A DNA stretch of 64,000 bases from Saccharospirillum sp040881935 (GTDB taxonomy: Bacteria > Pseudomonadota > Gammaproteobacteria > Pseudomonadales > Natronospirillaceae): positions 27,609 to 91,608 of the forward strand of contig NZ_JBBECH010000060.1 of NCBI RefSeq assembly GCF_040881935.1, in the 5' to 3' direction. Made by a program: the position numbers and the translations under genes. The stretch's first letter is position 1, and every line of letters begins with the position of its first letter. The notes beneath the pieces were generated by a model. The model saw only the letters and a list, made by a program, of their open reading frames with translations, searched no databases and was not told the DNA's origin. Below, piece by piece: positions 27,554 to 36,017 of the stretch.

Positions 27554-28318
27554 TTATCGTAGAAGCCCCATCACGCCGTCATACATCAGTTTGCCACCCG
27601 CCGCGACCAGCAACACATAGCAAACCCAGTAAAACCAGGTTTCATTAATTCTATGGTGCATGTACATACCCATACGAATGCCGATCGGTGCCAGTATAAC
27701 CAATGCCAGGGATGTCATCAGGTTGTTGCCGTCGAGCATCCCCATCCAGGCGTACGGCACCAGTTTGACGTAGTTAACAACGGTAAAAAAGATCACCGTG
27801 GTGCCGACAAAGAGCGTCTTGTTCATTTGCTGGGGCAACAGATACATATTGATCGGCGGACCACCGGCATGAACACTGAAACTGGTCAGGCCCGCCAGAG
27901 CACCGTAGATCCCGCCGGCAATTTTGCTGACTGGCTTGGCGTTCAGTACCCTGCCGCGCATTTGCTGAGCCACCCAGTTCAAGGCGAATACCAGAGCGAT
28001 TGCACCCACAAACAGCTTGATATGGTCATCAGACAAATACTGATACGTCGCCGCACCCACCCCGATACCCACCAGCGACGCCGGTAAAATGATGCGCAGA
28101 TTTGCCTTGTCGTACACCCCTCGGAAGCCCCAGACCGCAAACAGATCCATCACACACAATATGGGCAACATGATGGCTGCAGCCTGACTGGGTGAGATCA
28201 CCAGCGCCATCATCGGTACCGCGACGATACCCAGGCCACCGCCCATACCGCCCTTGGAGATGCCATACAGCAGGGTAGCGGGAATGGCGAGCAGGTAGAA
28301 AATTGGGTCCGTAATCAT
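27554..28318 (-). CDS. TauE/SafE-family anion exporter
   Basis: A 254-residue membrane protein with about eight helices and the TauE/SafE pattern: GISKGGMGGGLGIVAVPMMAL near residue 20 and a second-repeat GLTSFSVHAGGPPINMYLLP near 145. Family members export sulfite, sulfoacetate or related anions. Together with the persulfide dioxygenase two genes away, sulfite export is the simplest reading. ATG 28318 with AAGGTG upstream is preferred over GTG 28324. It is divergent from the arsenic operon. Confidence 0.85.
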   Translation of the reverse strand: MITDPIFYLLAIPATLLYGISKGGMGGGLGIVAVPMMALVISPSQAAAIMLPILCVMDLFAVWGFRGVYDKANLRIILPASLVGIGVGAATYQYLSDDHIKLFVGAIALVFALNWVAQQMRGRVLNAKPVSKIAGGIYGALAGLTSFSVHAGGPPINMYLLPQQMNKTLFVGTTVIFFTVVNYVKLVPYAWMGMLDGNNLMTSLALVILAPIGIRMGMYMHHRINETWFYWVCYVLLVAAGGKLMYDGVMGLLR

Positions 28319-28450
28319 GGGCACCTTACAGAGTTCGAGACAGTTAAACCGCCATCATACGCAAACCCACCGCAAGCGGCGAGCAACGCGGCGTTGCGGA
28401 CCACAATTCGTCTACTGTGCTCCGATCTTACCGTCTGTTAACGATCACTA

Positions 28451-28478
28451 TTGACATATGTTTTTTCATATATATGAT
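28451..28478 (+). promoter_or_regulatory. Arsenic operon promoter with embedded ArsR-type operator
   Basis: A consensus -35 TTGACA (28451-28456) and -10 TATGAT (28473-28478) are separated by 16 bases. Between and overlapping them is an inverted repeat ATATG, six T, CATAT (28456-28471). A repressor bound there would block RNA polymerase, the standard arrangement for ArsR. The operon's own fused ArsR domain is the obvious candidate. Confidence 0.7.
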
Positions 28479-28509
28479 TTTTCGAATTCCAGCACTTCAG
28501 GTCCGTGTT

Positions 28510-29331
28510 ATGAGCCCGAAACAACGTGTTCTCTTTATTTGCACTGCCAACTCAGCCCGCTCATTAATGGCCGAGGCGCTGATGCGAGAGATGGCCGGTG
28601 ATCGGTATCAAGTGTTTAGTGCCGGAATGGAGCCAAGCCAGGCGGATATGCGGGCGCTGCGAGCCCTAAAAGGGGCGGGCATGTCGACGGACGGGTTGCG
28701 GTCAAAATCGCTCGGTGACGTGCTCGACGAGCCATTCGACATCGTGATTACCCTGTGCAACAAGGCCACGCTGGAATGTCAGTCGGTCCAGGGTACGCAC
28801 CAGACACTCGCCTGGGACTTTGAAGACCCGGTGACCCGCAGTGGCCTGCGTCCGTTCGAAACCACCCTGAACGAACTGAGTGAACGCCTCCAGATGTTCC
28901 TGCTGATTCAGGGTAAACCCTTTCGCGCCCGTCAGCACAGCCTGACTCCGCTGGCATTCTTCAAAAACCTGGCCGAGGATACCCGGTTGCGCGCACTACT
29001 GTTGATCCACAGTCAGCAAGAGCTGTGCGTCTGTGAACTCACCGAAGCCTTGCAGGAAAGTCAGCCTAAAATTTCACGACACCTGGCGCAATTGCGCAAC
29101 AGCGGCCTGCTGCAGGACCGGCGCAACAGCCAGTGGGTATTTTACTCCATCAACCCGAATGTACCCGACTGGTGCCTTTCCGTGCTCGATGAAACACTGG
29201 CCGCCAATGCCGACTGGGTAGAAGAGGACACTGAGCGCTTACTGGCCATGGGTGATCGGCCCGAACGTACCGAGCAGTGTTGCCCTACAGACTCTAAAGC
29301 CAGCCAAAACACGACCCAGGAGATGCACTGA
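28510..29331 (+). CDS. Fusion of thioredoxin-type arsenate reductase (ArsC) and ArsR repressor
   Basis: A 273-residue two-domain protein. Residues 1-135 form a low-molecular-weight phosphatase-like ArsC: catalytic loop C11-TANSA-R17, redox cysteines C83 and C90 (TLCNKATLEC) and D106-P107. This spacing matches the C10/C82/C89 relay of thioredoxin-coupled arsenate reductases. Residues 145-235 form an ArsR winged helix with metal-site ELCVCEL (C173, C175) and recognition helix QPKISRHLAQLRNSGLL. The tail has a further Cys-Cys pair (EQCCPTDS) that might bind arsenite. ATG 28510 fits both the fold start and a CAGG ribosome site. Its TGA overlaps the acr3 ATG. The fusion order, enzyme first and repressor second, is unusual to me. 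Confidence 0.92.
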   Translation: MSPKQRVLFICTANSARSLMAEALMREMAGDRYQVFSAGMEPSQADMRALRALKGAGMSTDGLRSKSLGDVLDEPFDIVITLCNKATLECQSVQGTHQTLAWDFEDPVTRSGLRPFETTLNELSERLQMFLLIQGKPFRARQHSLTPLAFFKNLAEDTRLRALLLIHSQQELCVCELTEALQESQPKISRHLAQLRNSGLLQDRRNSQWVFYSINPNVPDWCLSVLDETLAANADWVEEDTERLLAMGDRPERTEQCCPTDSKASQNTTQEMH

Positions 29332-30380
29332 TGGGAATCTTTGAACGCCTCCTCTCGCTTTGGGTTGCACTGGCTATCATCACAGGTGCATTGTTGGGCT
29401 GGCTGTTTCCGTCGGTATTTGAGGTAGTTGCTGGTCTCGAATTTGCGCATGTTAATCTGGTCATAGCCGTGCTCATCTGGCTGATGATTTACCCGATGAT
29501 GGTGCAAATCGATTTGTCATCGTTGCGGCAAGTCGCCGATCAGCCCAAAGGGCTGGCGTTAACACTGGTGGTTAACTGGCTGATCAAACCCTTAACCATG
29601 CTGGCCATGGGTTGGCTGTTTTTTCGGGTGATCTTCGCCCCCTGGGTAGACCCGGCCACCGCCACTGAATACATTGCTGGCATGGTTTTACTCGGTGTTG
29701 CGCCCTGCACCGCTATGGTGTTTGTCTGGAGCCAGCTGACCCGCGGCAACGCCAACTACACCCTGGTTCAGGTATCTGTTAACGACCTGATCATGATCGT
29801 AGCGTTCGCGCCACTGGCTGCTTTCCTACTCGGCGTCACGGATGTACAGGTGCCCTGGTCAACTCTGCTGCTGTCAGTTGTGCTCTATGTTGTGCTTCCT
29901 TTGATTGCAGGGGTACTGACCCGCAATTGGCTAAACCGGTGTGGTCAGCCCGATCAACTGACATCTTTTCTCGCCACCATCAAACCCTGGTCCATATTGG
30001 GTTTACTGGCCACCGTCATTCTGTTGTTCGGTTTGCAGGCAGAAACCCTGATCGCACAACCACTGGCCATTGGCATGATCGCCATTCCATTAACACTCCA
30101 GACATATGGCATCTTTATCATTGCTTTCATTGGCGCCTGGTGGTTGCGGTTACCGCACAACATCGCAGCACCGGCGTGTTTGATTGGGTCATCAAACTTT
30201 TTCGAACTGGCCGTGGCTGTGGCGATATCGCTCTTCGGCCTGCATTCGGGGGCGGCACTGGCAACGGTTGTGGGCGTATTGGTTGAAGTGCCGGTCATGT
30301 TGTCACTGGTTGCCATTGCCAACCGCACCCAACCCTGGATGGATCGTCGCTCGACATCGCCACAACCCACGGCTTCCTGA
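29331..30380 (+). CDS. acr3: Arsenite efflux transporter Acr3
   Basis: A 349-residue protein with ten predicted helices of the Acr3 (BASS superfamily) type, which exports arsenite using the proton gradient. The essential cysteine is in GVAPCTAMVFVWS near residue 127. The conserved IGSSNFFELAVAVAISLFG lies near residue 290. It starts within the stop codon of the arsC-arsR fusion and is followed after 34 bases by the GAPDH gene. Acr3 is often labelled arsB in annotations but is not the ArsB family. Confidence 0.94.
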   Translation: MGIFERLLSLWVALAIITGALLGWLFPSVFEVVAGLEFAHVNLVIAVLIWLMIYPMMVQIDLSSLRQVADQPKGLALTLVVNWLIKPLTMLAMGWLFFRVIFAPWVDPATATEYIAGMVLLGVAPCTAMVFVWSQLTRGNANYTLVQVSVNDLIMIVAFAPLAAFLLGVTDVQVPWSTLLLSVVLYVVLPLIAGVLTRNWLNRCGQPDQLTSFLATIKPWSILGLLATVILLFGLQAETLIAQPLAIGMIAIPLTLQTYGIFIIAFIGAWWLRLPHNIAAPACLIGSSNFFELAVAVAISLFGLHSGAALATVVGVLVEVPVMLSLVAIANRTQPWMDRRSTSPQPTAS

Positions 30381-30414
30381 ACTTGCCCTTTACTGTTTAT
30401 CGTGGAGACACAAC

Positions 30415-31422
30415 ATGACACTGAAAATTGGCATCAATGGGTTCGGTCGCATCGGCCGCCTGGCCTTACGCGCAGCCTTCGACTGGCCCGAAGTAGCCTT
30501 CGTTAAAATCAACGATCCGGCTGGCGACGCCGCAACGCACGCCCACCTGTTGAATTTCGATTCGGTCCACGGGATCTGGAAACACGAGGCGACATCCGAC
30601 CGTGATGTCATCCATATCGGCGAACAGCGCATCAACGTCACCCAGTCCAAAACCATTGCCGATACCGATTGGTCAGGATGCGATGTTGTCATCGAAGCCT
30701 CCGGTAAAATGCGCGATACCGCCTTGTTAAACGGCTACCTGGAACAGGGTGTAAAACGGGTGGTGGTGACGGCACCCGTCAAACATCCTGACGTCCTGAA
30801 CGTCGTTATGGGCGTCAACGACGATCGGTACGACCCCGAACTCCATCGCATCGTAACCGCCGCCTCCTGCACCACGAACTGCCTGGCGCCCGTGGTAAAG
30901 GTGATTCACGAAAACCTCGTCATTCGTCATGGTTCCATCACCACCATTCACGATCTGACCAACACCCAGAGCATTCTCGACACGCCACATAAAGACCTGC
31001 GCCGCGCTCGCGCCTGTGGCAGCAGTCTGATTCCTACCACGACGGGTTCGGCTACCGCCATCATTGAAATTTTCCCTGAACTGAAAGGCCGGTTGAACGG
31101 CCATGCTGTTCGGGTACCGCTGGCCAATGCGTCACTGACTGACTGTGTGTTTGAGGTTGAACGCGCGACCACAGCAGAGGAGGTGAATGCTCTTTTAAAA
31201 GCCGCCGCAGTCGGTGACCTCAAAGGCATTCTGGGCTACGAGGAACGCCCGCTGGTCTCAGTCGACTACAAGACCGACCCACGTTCCAGCATCATCGATG
31301 CACTGTCGACTATGGTCGTTAACGACACCCAGGTGAAACTCTATGCCTGGTACGACAATGAATGGGGTTACGCCAACAGAACCGTGGAACTGGCCCGAAA
31401 AGTCGGACTGAGTGATCGATGA
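30415..31422 (+). CDS. gapdh: ArsJ-associated glyceraldehyde-3-phosphate dehydrogenase
   Basis: A 335-residue GAPDH. The NAD fold begins KIGINGFGRIGRLALRAAF and the catalytic cysteine is in AASCTTNCLAPVVK near residue 150. SLVPTTTG appears as SLIPTTTGSATA. In ars operons this enzyme uses arsenate in place of phosphate to make 1-arseno-3-phosphoglycerate, which ArsJ exports. Start ATG 30415 with a GGAG ribosome site is preferred; the frame is open upstream inside acr3 but that part is not GAPDH-like. It overlaps arsJ by four bases. Confidence 0.94.
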   Translation: MTLKIGINGFGRIGRLALRAAFDWPEVAFVKINDPAGDAATHAHLLNFDSVHGIWKHEATSDRDVIHIGEQRINVTQSKTIADTDWSGCDVVIEASGKMRDTALLNGYLEQGVKRVVVTAPVKHPDVLNVVMGVNDDRYDPELHRIVTAASCTTNCLAPVVKVIHENLVIRHGSITTIHDLTNTQSILDTPHKDLRRARACGSSLIPTTTGSATAIIEIFPELKGRLNGHAVRVPLANASLTDCVFEVERATTAEEVNALLKAAAVGDLKGILGYEERPLVSVDYKTDPRSSIIDALSTMVVNDTQVKLYAWYDNEWGYANRTVELARKVGLSDR

Positions 31423-32660
31423 TTAAACTGCGCGATCTTTCCGCCGGTGTCCGCCAATACCTGGTTGTCACAGGTAATTATTGGGCGTTTACGCTGACTG
31501 ATGGCGCGTTGCGCATGCTGGTGGTACTGCATTTTCACAGCCTGGGTTACTCGCCACTTGAGATCGCGCTGCTGTTTTTGTTCTACGAATTCTTTGGCAT
31601 TGTCACCAATCTTGTCGGAGGCTGGCTGGGTGCCAGGCTAGGTTTAAACAAGACGATGAACCTGGGGCTGGCTTTTCAAATCATTGCATTAGCCATGCTG
31701 TTGGTTCCGCCCCTCTGGCTCACCGTGCCCTGGGTTATGGCAGCCCAGGCATTGTCTGGCATCGCCAAAGATCTGAATAAAATGAGCGCCAAGAGCTCGA
31801 TCAAATTGCTGGTGCCGGGCGATCAGCAGAGCCGGTTGTATCACTGGGTTGCCCTGCTTACCGGATCCAAAAACGCGCTGAAAGGCGTCGGCTTTTTTTT
31901 GGGGGGTGCGCTGCTCGCTGGTCTGGGATTTCGCGGTGCGGCCGGTGCCATGGCAGTGGCACTGGCATTGGTGTTCGCACTCAGTCTGCGCCTGCTCAAA
32001 CAGGATCTGGGCAAGGCTAAAAACAAACCCAAATTCAGCCGGATGTTTTCCAAGAGTCCTGCCATAAACGTATTGTCTGCCGCACGGCTGTTTCTGTTCG
32101 GTGCCCGGGATGTCTGGTTTGTTGTTGCGCTGCCGGTGTTTCTCAGCCAGGTGCTCGGCTGGCCGCACGTGCAAGTGGGCGCCTTCATGGCGTTGTGGGT
32201 CATCGGTTACGGAGTGGTGCAATCTCAGGCACCCCATCTGACTGGCAAACGATCCGGTCGGGTACCCGGGCGCAACGCGACCATTGTCTGGGCAGTATTG
32301 CTGGCGGTCATTCCGGCGGGCATCGCCATTGGCCTGATGACAATGGACCCCATAACCACAGTGTTGATTGGCGGTTTGCTGGTGTTCGGTGTGCTGTTCG
32401 CGGTTAATTCGTCGCTGCACAGCTATTTGATTGTCAGCTACGCCGATGCCGACGGTGTCTCTCTGGACGTCGGCTTTTACTATATGGCCAACGCTGGCGG
32501 ACGCTTGCTCGGGACGGTATTGTCGGGCTGGTTGTATCAGGCCTACGGGCTGGAGATGTGTCTATGGGTCTCGACGGGCTTTGTTGCGCTGGCGGCATTG
32601 ATATCGGTTTGGTTGCCGCAAGGCAGGTCAACTGATCATAAAACCGAAACTGTTGGTTAA
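31419..32660 (+). CDS. arsJ: Organoarsenical efflux MFS transporter ArsJ
   Basis: A 413-residue, 12-helix MFS carrier with the ArsJ opening VRQYLVVTGNYWAFTLTDGA and LFYEFFGIVTNLVGGWLGAR in the loop 2-3 region. ArsJ exports 1-arseno-3-phosphoglycerate, which breaks down outside to arsenate. It starts inside the gapdh stop (ATGA). It ends the arsenic operon, with repeat copy D between it and the convergent ABC-F gene. Confidence 0.93.
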   Translation: MIKLRDLSAGVRQYLVVTGNYWAFTLTDGALRMLVVLHFHSLGYSPLEIALLFLFYEFFGIVTNLVGGWLGARLGLNKTMNLGLAFQIIALAMLLVPPLWLTVPWVMAAQALSGIAKDLNKMSAKSSIKLLVPGDQQSRLYHWVALLTGSKNALKGVGFFLGGALLAGLGFRGAAGAMAVALALVFALSLRLLKQDLGKAKNKPKFSRMFSKSPAINVLSAARLFLFGARDVWFVVALPVFLSQVLGWPHVQVGAFMALWVIGYGVVQSQAPHLTGKRSGRVPGRNATIVWAVLLAVIPAGIAIGLMTMDPITTVLIGGLLVFGVLFAVNSSLHSYLIVSYADADGVSLDVGFYYMANAGGRLLGTVLSGWLYQAYGLEMCLWVSTGFVALAALISVWLPQGRSTDHKTETVG

Positions 32661-32685
32661 ATTAAGTTTGTTGCTATGAGCCCGC

Positions 32686-32794
32686 GCCAGGCACCGGGTA
32701 AGTCTGTCCGGGGTCGGCGTGAATCCCTCCATGGAGCCTGGTCCGCAACATCCATGTTGCGGACTTCCCCGGACAGACTCACCCGGTACCTGGC
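32686..32794 (+). repeat. Structured intergenic repeat, copy D
   Basis: Arms 32686-32713 and 32767-32794 pair at 26 of 28 positions. The first hairpin is TCC-CTCCAT-GGA. The second is CCGCAAC, loop ATCCAT, GTTGCGG. It fills the gap between convergent arsJ and the ABC-F gene, where no other terminator is evident, so it could end transcription from both sides. Confidence 0.9.
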
Positions 32795-32808
32795 ACTCTG
32801 TTTAGCGT

Positions 32809-34398
32809 TTACTGCACACCCAAACTGCGCAAATACTCTTCGTAATTACCAGTGAAATCGGTGATCCCATTTGGCTGCATATCCAGAATGCGCGTTGCCA
32901 GCGAGGACACAAATTCCCGGTCGTGGCTGACAAAAATCAGTGTGCCCGGATAGTTCTCCAGCGCCAGGTTCAACGCCTCGATGGATTCCATATCCAGGTG
33001 GTTGGTAGGTTCGTCCATCAGCATCACGTTGGGTTTGGTCAGCGTCAGTTTACCGAATAGCATGCGGCCCTGCTCACCACCGGAAATCACCTTCACTGAT
33101 TTGCCAATTTCATCGCCTGAAAACAGCATACGGCCCAGAGCACCGCGTACCGCCTGTTCGCCCTGAGTAGTCCATTGGGACATCCACTCGAACAGGGTAG
33201 CATTGCGGGCGAAATCTTCGGTGTGGTCCTGGGCGAAATAGCCAACGTCGGCACTGTCGGTCCATTTAACCTCACCCGCCTGAGGGGTCAGTTTGCCTGC
33301 CATCACGTTAAGCAGTGTCGTCTTGCCGATACCGTTGGGGCCAATGATGGCAATGCGTTCGCCAGCTTCAACCTTGACGCTCAGCTTTTTAAACAGCGGT
33401 GCGTCGACCTCGTAACCAAAGGTCAGGTCCGTCAGGGTTATCGCCTGGCGATGCAATTTCTTTTCCTGATCAAAGCGGATAAAGGGGCTAACCCGGCTGG
33501 AGGGCTTCACCTCGGCCAGTTGAATCTTGTCGATCTGCTTGGCGCGCGAAGTGGCCTGCTTGGCTTTGGAAGCGTTGGCGGAAAAACGGCTGACAAAGGT
33601 TTGCAACTCGGCGATCTGGGCCTTTTTCTTGGCATTGTCCGACAGCAGTTGCTCGCGAGCCTGGGTGGCAGCGGTCATGTACTCGTCGTAGTTGCCTGGG
33701 AACAGGCGCAGCTCGCCATAATCCAGATCCGCCATGTGCGTACAGACACTGTTCAGGAAGTGACGGTCGTGCGAAATGATGATCATGGTGCTGTTGCGCG
33801 CCACCAGAATACTTTCCAGCCAGCGAATGGTATTGATGTCCAGGTGGTTGGTGGGCTCGTCGAGCAGCAGAACATCGGGATCGGAAAACAACGCCTGTGC
33901 CAGCAGTACGCGAAGCTTCCAGCCTGGTGCCAGGGCACTCATTGGCCCGTTATGCTGCTCCAGCGGGATATCCAGACCGAGCAACAGTTCACCGGCGCGA
34001 GAATCGGCGGTGTAGCCATCCATTTCGGCAAAGGCTACTTCCAGCTCCGCCACGGCCATGCCATCGTCTTCGCTCATTTCCGGCAATGAATAGATGCGCT
34101 CGCGCTCGGCTTTAACCCGCGACAACTCGGTATGGCCCATGATGACAGTATCGATGACGGTTTGATCTTCAAAGGCAAACTGATCCTGACGCAACTTACC
34201 CAGGCGCGTATGGGGATCGAGCATAACCTGGCCATTGGTGGGCTCCAGATCCCCGCCCAGAATTTTCATAAAGGTCGATTTACCGCAGCCATTGGCGCCA
34301 ATCAGACCGTAGCGATTGCTGTTGCCAAATTTGACCGAGACGTTTTCAAACAGGGGTTTGGCCCCGAATTGCATGGTGATGTTAGCGGTGGAAATCAA
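32809..34398 (-). CDS. ABC-F family ATPase (YbiT-like)
   Basis: A 529-residue soluble protein with two ABC domains and no membrane part. ABC-F proteins act on ribosomes. Walker A motifs are GANGCGKST near residue 36 and GPNGIGKTT near 350. Walker B segments are LLLDEPTNHLD and LMDEPTNHLD near 180 and 470. The inter-domain linker (about 235-310) is helical and basic. Length and opening (ITMQFGAKPLFENVSVKFG) fit YbiT. The frame begins at TTG 34398 without a clear Shine-Dalgarno; no ATG gives a complete first domain, so TTG appears to be the real start. Confidence 0.9.
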   Translation of the reverse strand: MISTANITMQFGAKPLFENVSVKFGNSNRYGLIGANGCGKSTFMKILGGDLEPTNGQVMLDPHTRLGKLRQDQFAFEDQTVIDTVIMGHTELSRVKAERERIYSLPEMSEDDGMAVAELEVAFAEMDGYTADSRAGELLLGLDIPLEQHNGPMSALAPGWKLRVLLAQALFSDPDVLLLDEPTNHLDINTIRWLESILVARNSTMIIISHDRHFLNSVCTHMADLDYGELRLFPGNYDEYMTAATQAREQLLSDNAKKKAQIAELQTFVSRFSANASKAKQATSRAKQIDKIQLAEVKPSSRVSPFIRFDQEKKLHRQAITLTDLTFGYEVDAPLFKKLSVKVEAGERIAIIGPNGIGKTTLLNVMAGKLTPQAGEVKWTDSADVGYFAQDHTEDFARNATLFEWMSQWTTQGEQAVRGALGRMLFSGDEIGKSVKVISGGEQGRMLFGKLTLTKPNVMLMDEPTNHLDMESIEALNLALENYPGTLIFVSHDREFVSSLATRILDMQPNGITDFTGNYEEYLRSLGVQ

Positions 34399-34540
34399 AG
34401 CGAAAACCTATCGACAGTGGCGCTTGGCAACAAGCCAGCGCGAAATGGGCGGGCATTGTACAGTTTTCATGCGCCAATAGGCAGGGGGAGGTTACAGGAT
34501 TTGTGTAATCCGGAGACAACAGACCTGGCCAACCCAACCC

Positions 34541-34564
34541 AAAAAAAAGGGCGCCGAAGCGCCC
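34541..34564 (-). terminator. Terminator of the doxX gene
   Basis: Read on the minus strand, GGGCGC, loop TTCG, GCGCCC is followed by eight T. It is placed shortly after the doxX stop. Confidence 0.9.
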
Positions 34565-34587
34565 TGGTTTACAATTCCGGATGGATA

Positions 34588-34971
34588 TCAGCCTTTACGG
34601 CCTTCGATGCTCAGTTTGCCCGGGCCCATGGCAACGATGAACAGGAAGCCACCGGCGATAGCCAGGTTTTTGTTAAAGGAAATCATCTGCATCTGGTCAG
34701 ACGGGTCGAAGTGGAAAATGATGCCCGACAGTACACAGAAGCCAGCCAGTAACAAGGCGCCAATCCTGGCCTGGTAACCAATTAACACGGCCAGGCCGCC
34801 CAATACTTCAACCAGAATGGTCGGGTAAATCAGGATGCCAGGTACGCCCATCATTTCCATGTACCCCTGGTTGCCTTCCAGACCGGTAATTTTTTGCAGA
34901 CCACTGATGATGAACATAAAGGAAATCAATACGCGGCCAGCGACCATGGTCAGGGGGGAAATTGCATTCAT
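34588..34971 (-). CDS. DoxX-family membrane protein
   Basis: A 127-residue protein with four predicted helices and the DoxX-family opening GRVLISFMFIISGLQKITGLEG. Family members are small inner-membrane proteins, some tied to oxidative stress or quinol handling, but most have no assigned role. It is monocistronic with its own terminator. Start ATG 34971 gives the normal N-terminus. Confidence 0.85.
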   Translation of the reverse strand: MNAISPLTMVAGRVLISFMFIISGLQKITGLEGNQGYMEMMGVPGILIYPTILVEVLGGLAVLIGYQARIGALLLAGFCVLSGIIFHFDPSDQMQMISFNKNLAIAGGFLFIVAMGPGKLSIEGRKG

Positions 34972-35107
34972 AATAAAACTCCTAATTGGTATAAGTGGGT
35001 GTCTTGCAGCCTTTAGCCGCGAGATGCCGACACTTTAATGCAGCTTAATGACAACTTATATCTAAAGAATTCGAGTTACTTGATTAAGAAATCTGAAGAC
35101 AGGTTGG

Positions 35108-35893
35108 TTAGAGTCTGAACAGCGAGGAGGCATTCTGGCAAACCTGTTCCGTCAGGATAGCGCTGTCCATCTGTCGGGCTGCGGCGATGCGTTTCAATAT
35201 TGACAGCCAGTCCAGCAATGCATTGTCTGGGAGACCGGTGTCAGATGGGTCGGCTGCATTGCGGTATTGATCCGGCACGTGCTGGTCGGGGGCATCGGTT
35301 TCCACCAGTATCCGCTCAGCCGGTATTCGTGCGAAAGCGTCCAGTGTTTTGGCCGATTGAAACACCACACTGCCCGCGCCCAGGTAAAACCCGCGGTCAA
35401 GGTAGGCCTTCGCCTGAGCATAGGGCCCGACAAAACCATGCACGACCCCTCCCACCCTTGGATAGCGCTTAAGACCCTGCAAGATCCGGTCGTGGGCTTT
35501 AACAGAATGAATAATGACTGGCTGTAGACACTCACTGGACACCGCCAACTGCGCCATAAACCAGTCGAACTGATGCTCGGCGGCCGCCGAGCGGGGATGG
35601 TGCCTGAAAAAATCTAGGCCGATCTCGCCGATAGCGACGCTATCGCTGTGTTGGTCCAGCCAGGATTCAAGCGATTGGATGTCGGGCGCACTGTCGGGCA
35701 GGAACCAGGGGTGATGCCCTGCAGCCAGCAGCACTCTGTCATCCTGACCGAAACGCTGATGCGCCTGGCGCCACTGGTCGGGCCCAGTTCCCGGGATCAG
35801 CCAGCGGGCGATGCCAGCGGTTTCGGCGTCGGCCATGCATTGAGGGGCATCATCCAGAAAATCCAGATGGCAATGACTGTCGAATCCGATCAT
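35108..35893 (-). CDS. TatD-family metal-dependent hydrolase
   Basis: A 261-residue TIM-barrel nuclease/hydrolase. Metal ligands are visible in DSHCHLDF (residues 5-12), AIGEIGLDFF near 90, IIHSVKAHD near 125, VVHGFVG near 150 and ETDAPDQH near 200. The form resembles YjjV. TatD proteins are 3'-5' DNA exonucleases in some species. ATG 35893 follows a GAAGG Shine-Dalgarno. A half-copy of the intergenic repeat lies upstream. Confidence 0.88.
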   Translation of the reverse strand: MIGFDSHCHLDFLDDAPQCMADAETAGIARWLIPGTGPDQWRQAHQRFGQDDRVLLAAGHHPWFLPDSAPDIQSLESWLDQHSDSVAIGEIGLDFFRHHPRSAAAEHQFDWFMAQLAVSSECLQPVIIHSVKAHDRILQGLKRYPRVGGVVHGFVGPYAQAKAYLDRGFYLGAGSVVFQSAKTLDAFARIPAERILVETDAPDQHVPDQYRNAADPSDTGLPDNALLDWLSILKRIAAARQMDSAILTEQVCQNASSLFRL

Positions 35894-35953
35894 GCCGCCT
35901 TCACCTGCTTAAATAATTAAGTTTAGGAGCTCGAGCAGGAGAGACTAACGGCG

Positions 35954-35979
35954 GGTGCCGGGTGTACCCTATGGGGTCC
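35954..35979. repeat. Half-copy remnant of the structured intergenic repeat
   Basis: GGTGCCGGGTGTACCCTATG followed by GGGTCC matches one outer arm of copy E (GGTGCCGGGTATACCTATC). The bases at 35998-36020 (CGAACTCCGAAA and on) resemble the outer flank of copy E (GCGAACCTCCGAAG). The second arm and both hairpins are missing. Confidence 0.5.
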
Positions 35980-36017
35980 AATTCCTCCAAGGCAATCCGA
36001 ACTCCGAAAAATTTGAG

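Noticed and set aside
26995..28471. Shared operator sequence between the persulfide dioxygenase and ars promoters
   Set aside because: Both are AT-rich palindromes, but half-sites (TATATTA versus ATATG) and spacers (8 versus 6) differ, so a common site is not supported by sequence alone.
30184..30414. N-terminal extension of the ArsJ-associated GAPDH
   Set aside because: This part lies inside acr3 in another frame. The GAPDH fold and ribosome site begin at 30415.
33175..34089. Plus-strand open frame of 304 codons opposite the ABC-F gene
   Set aside because: Shadow of a strongly conserved gene on the other strand.
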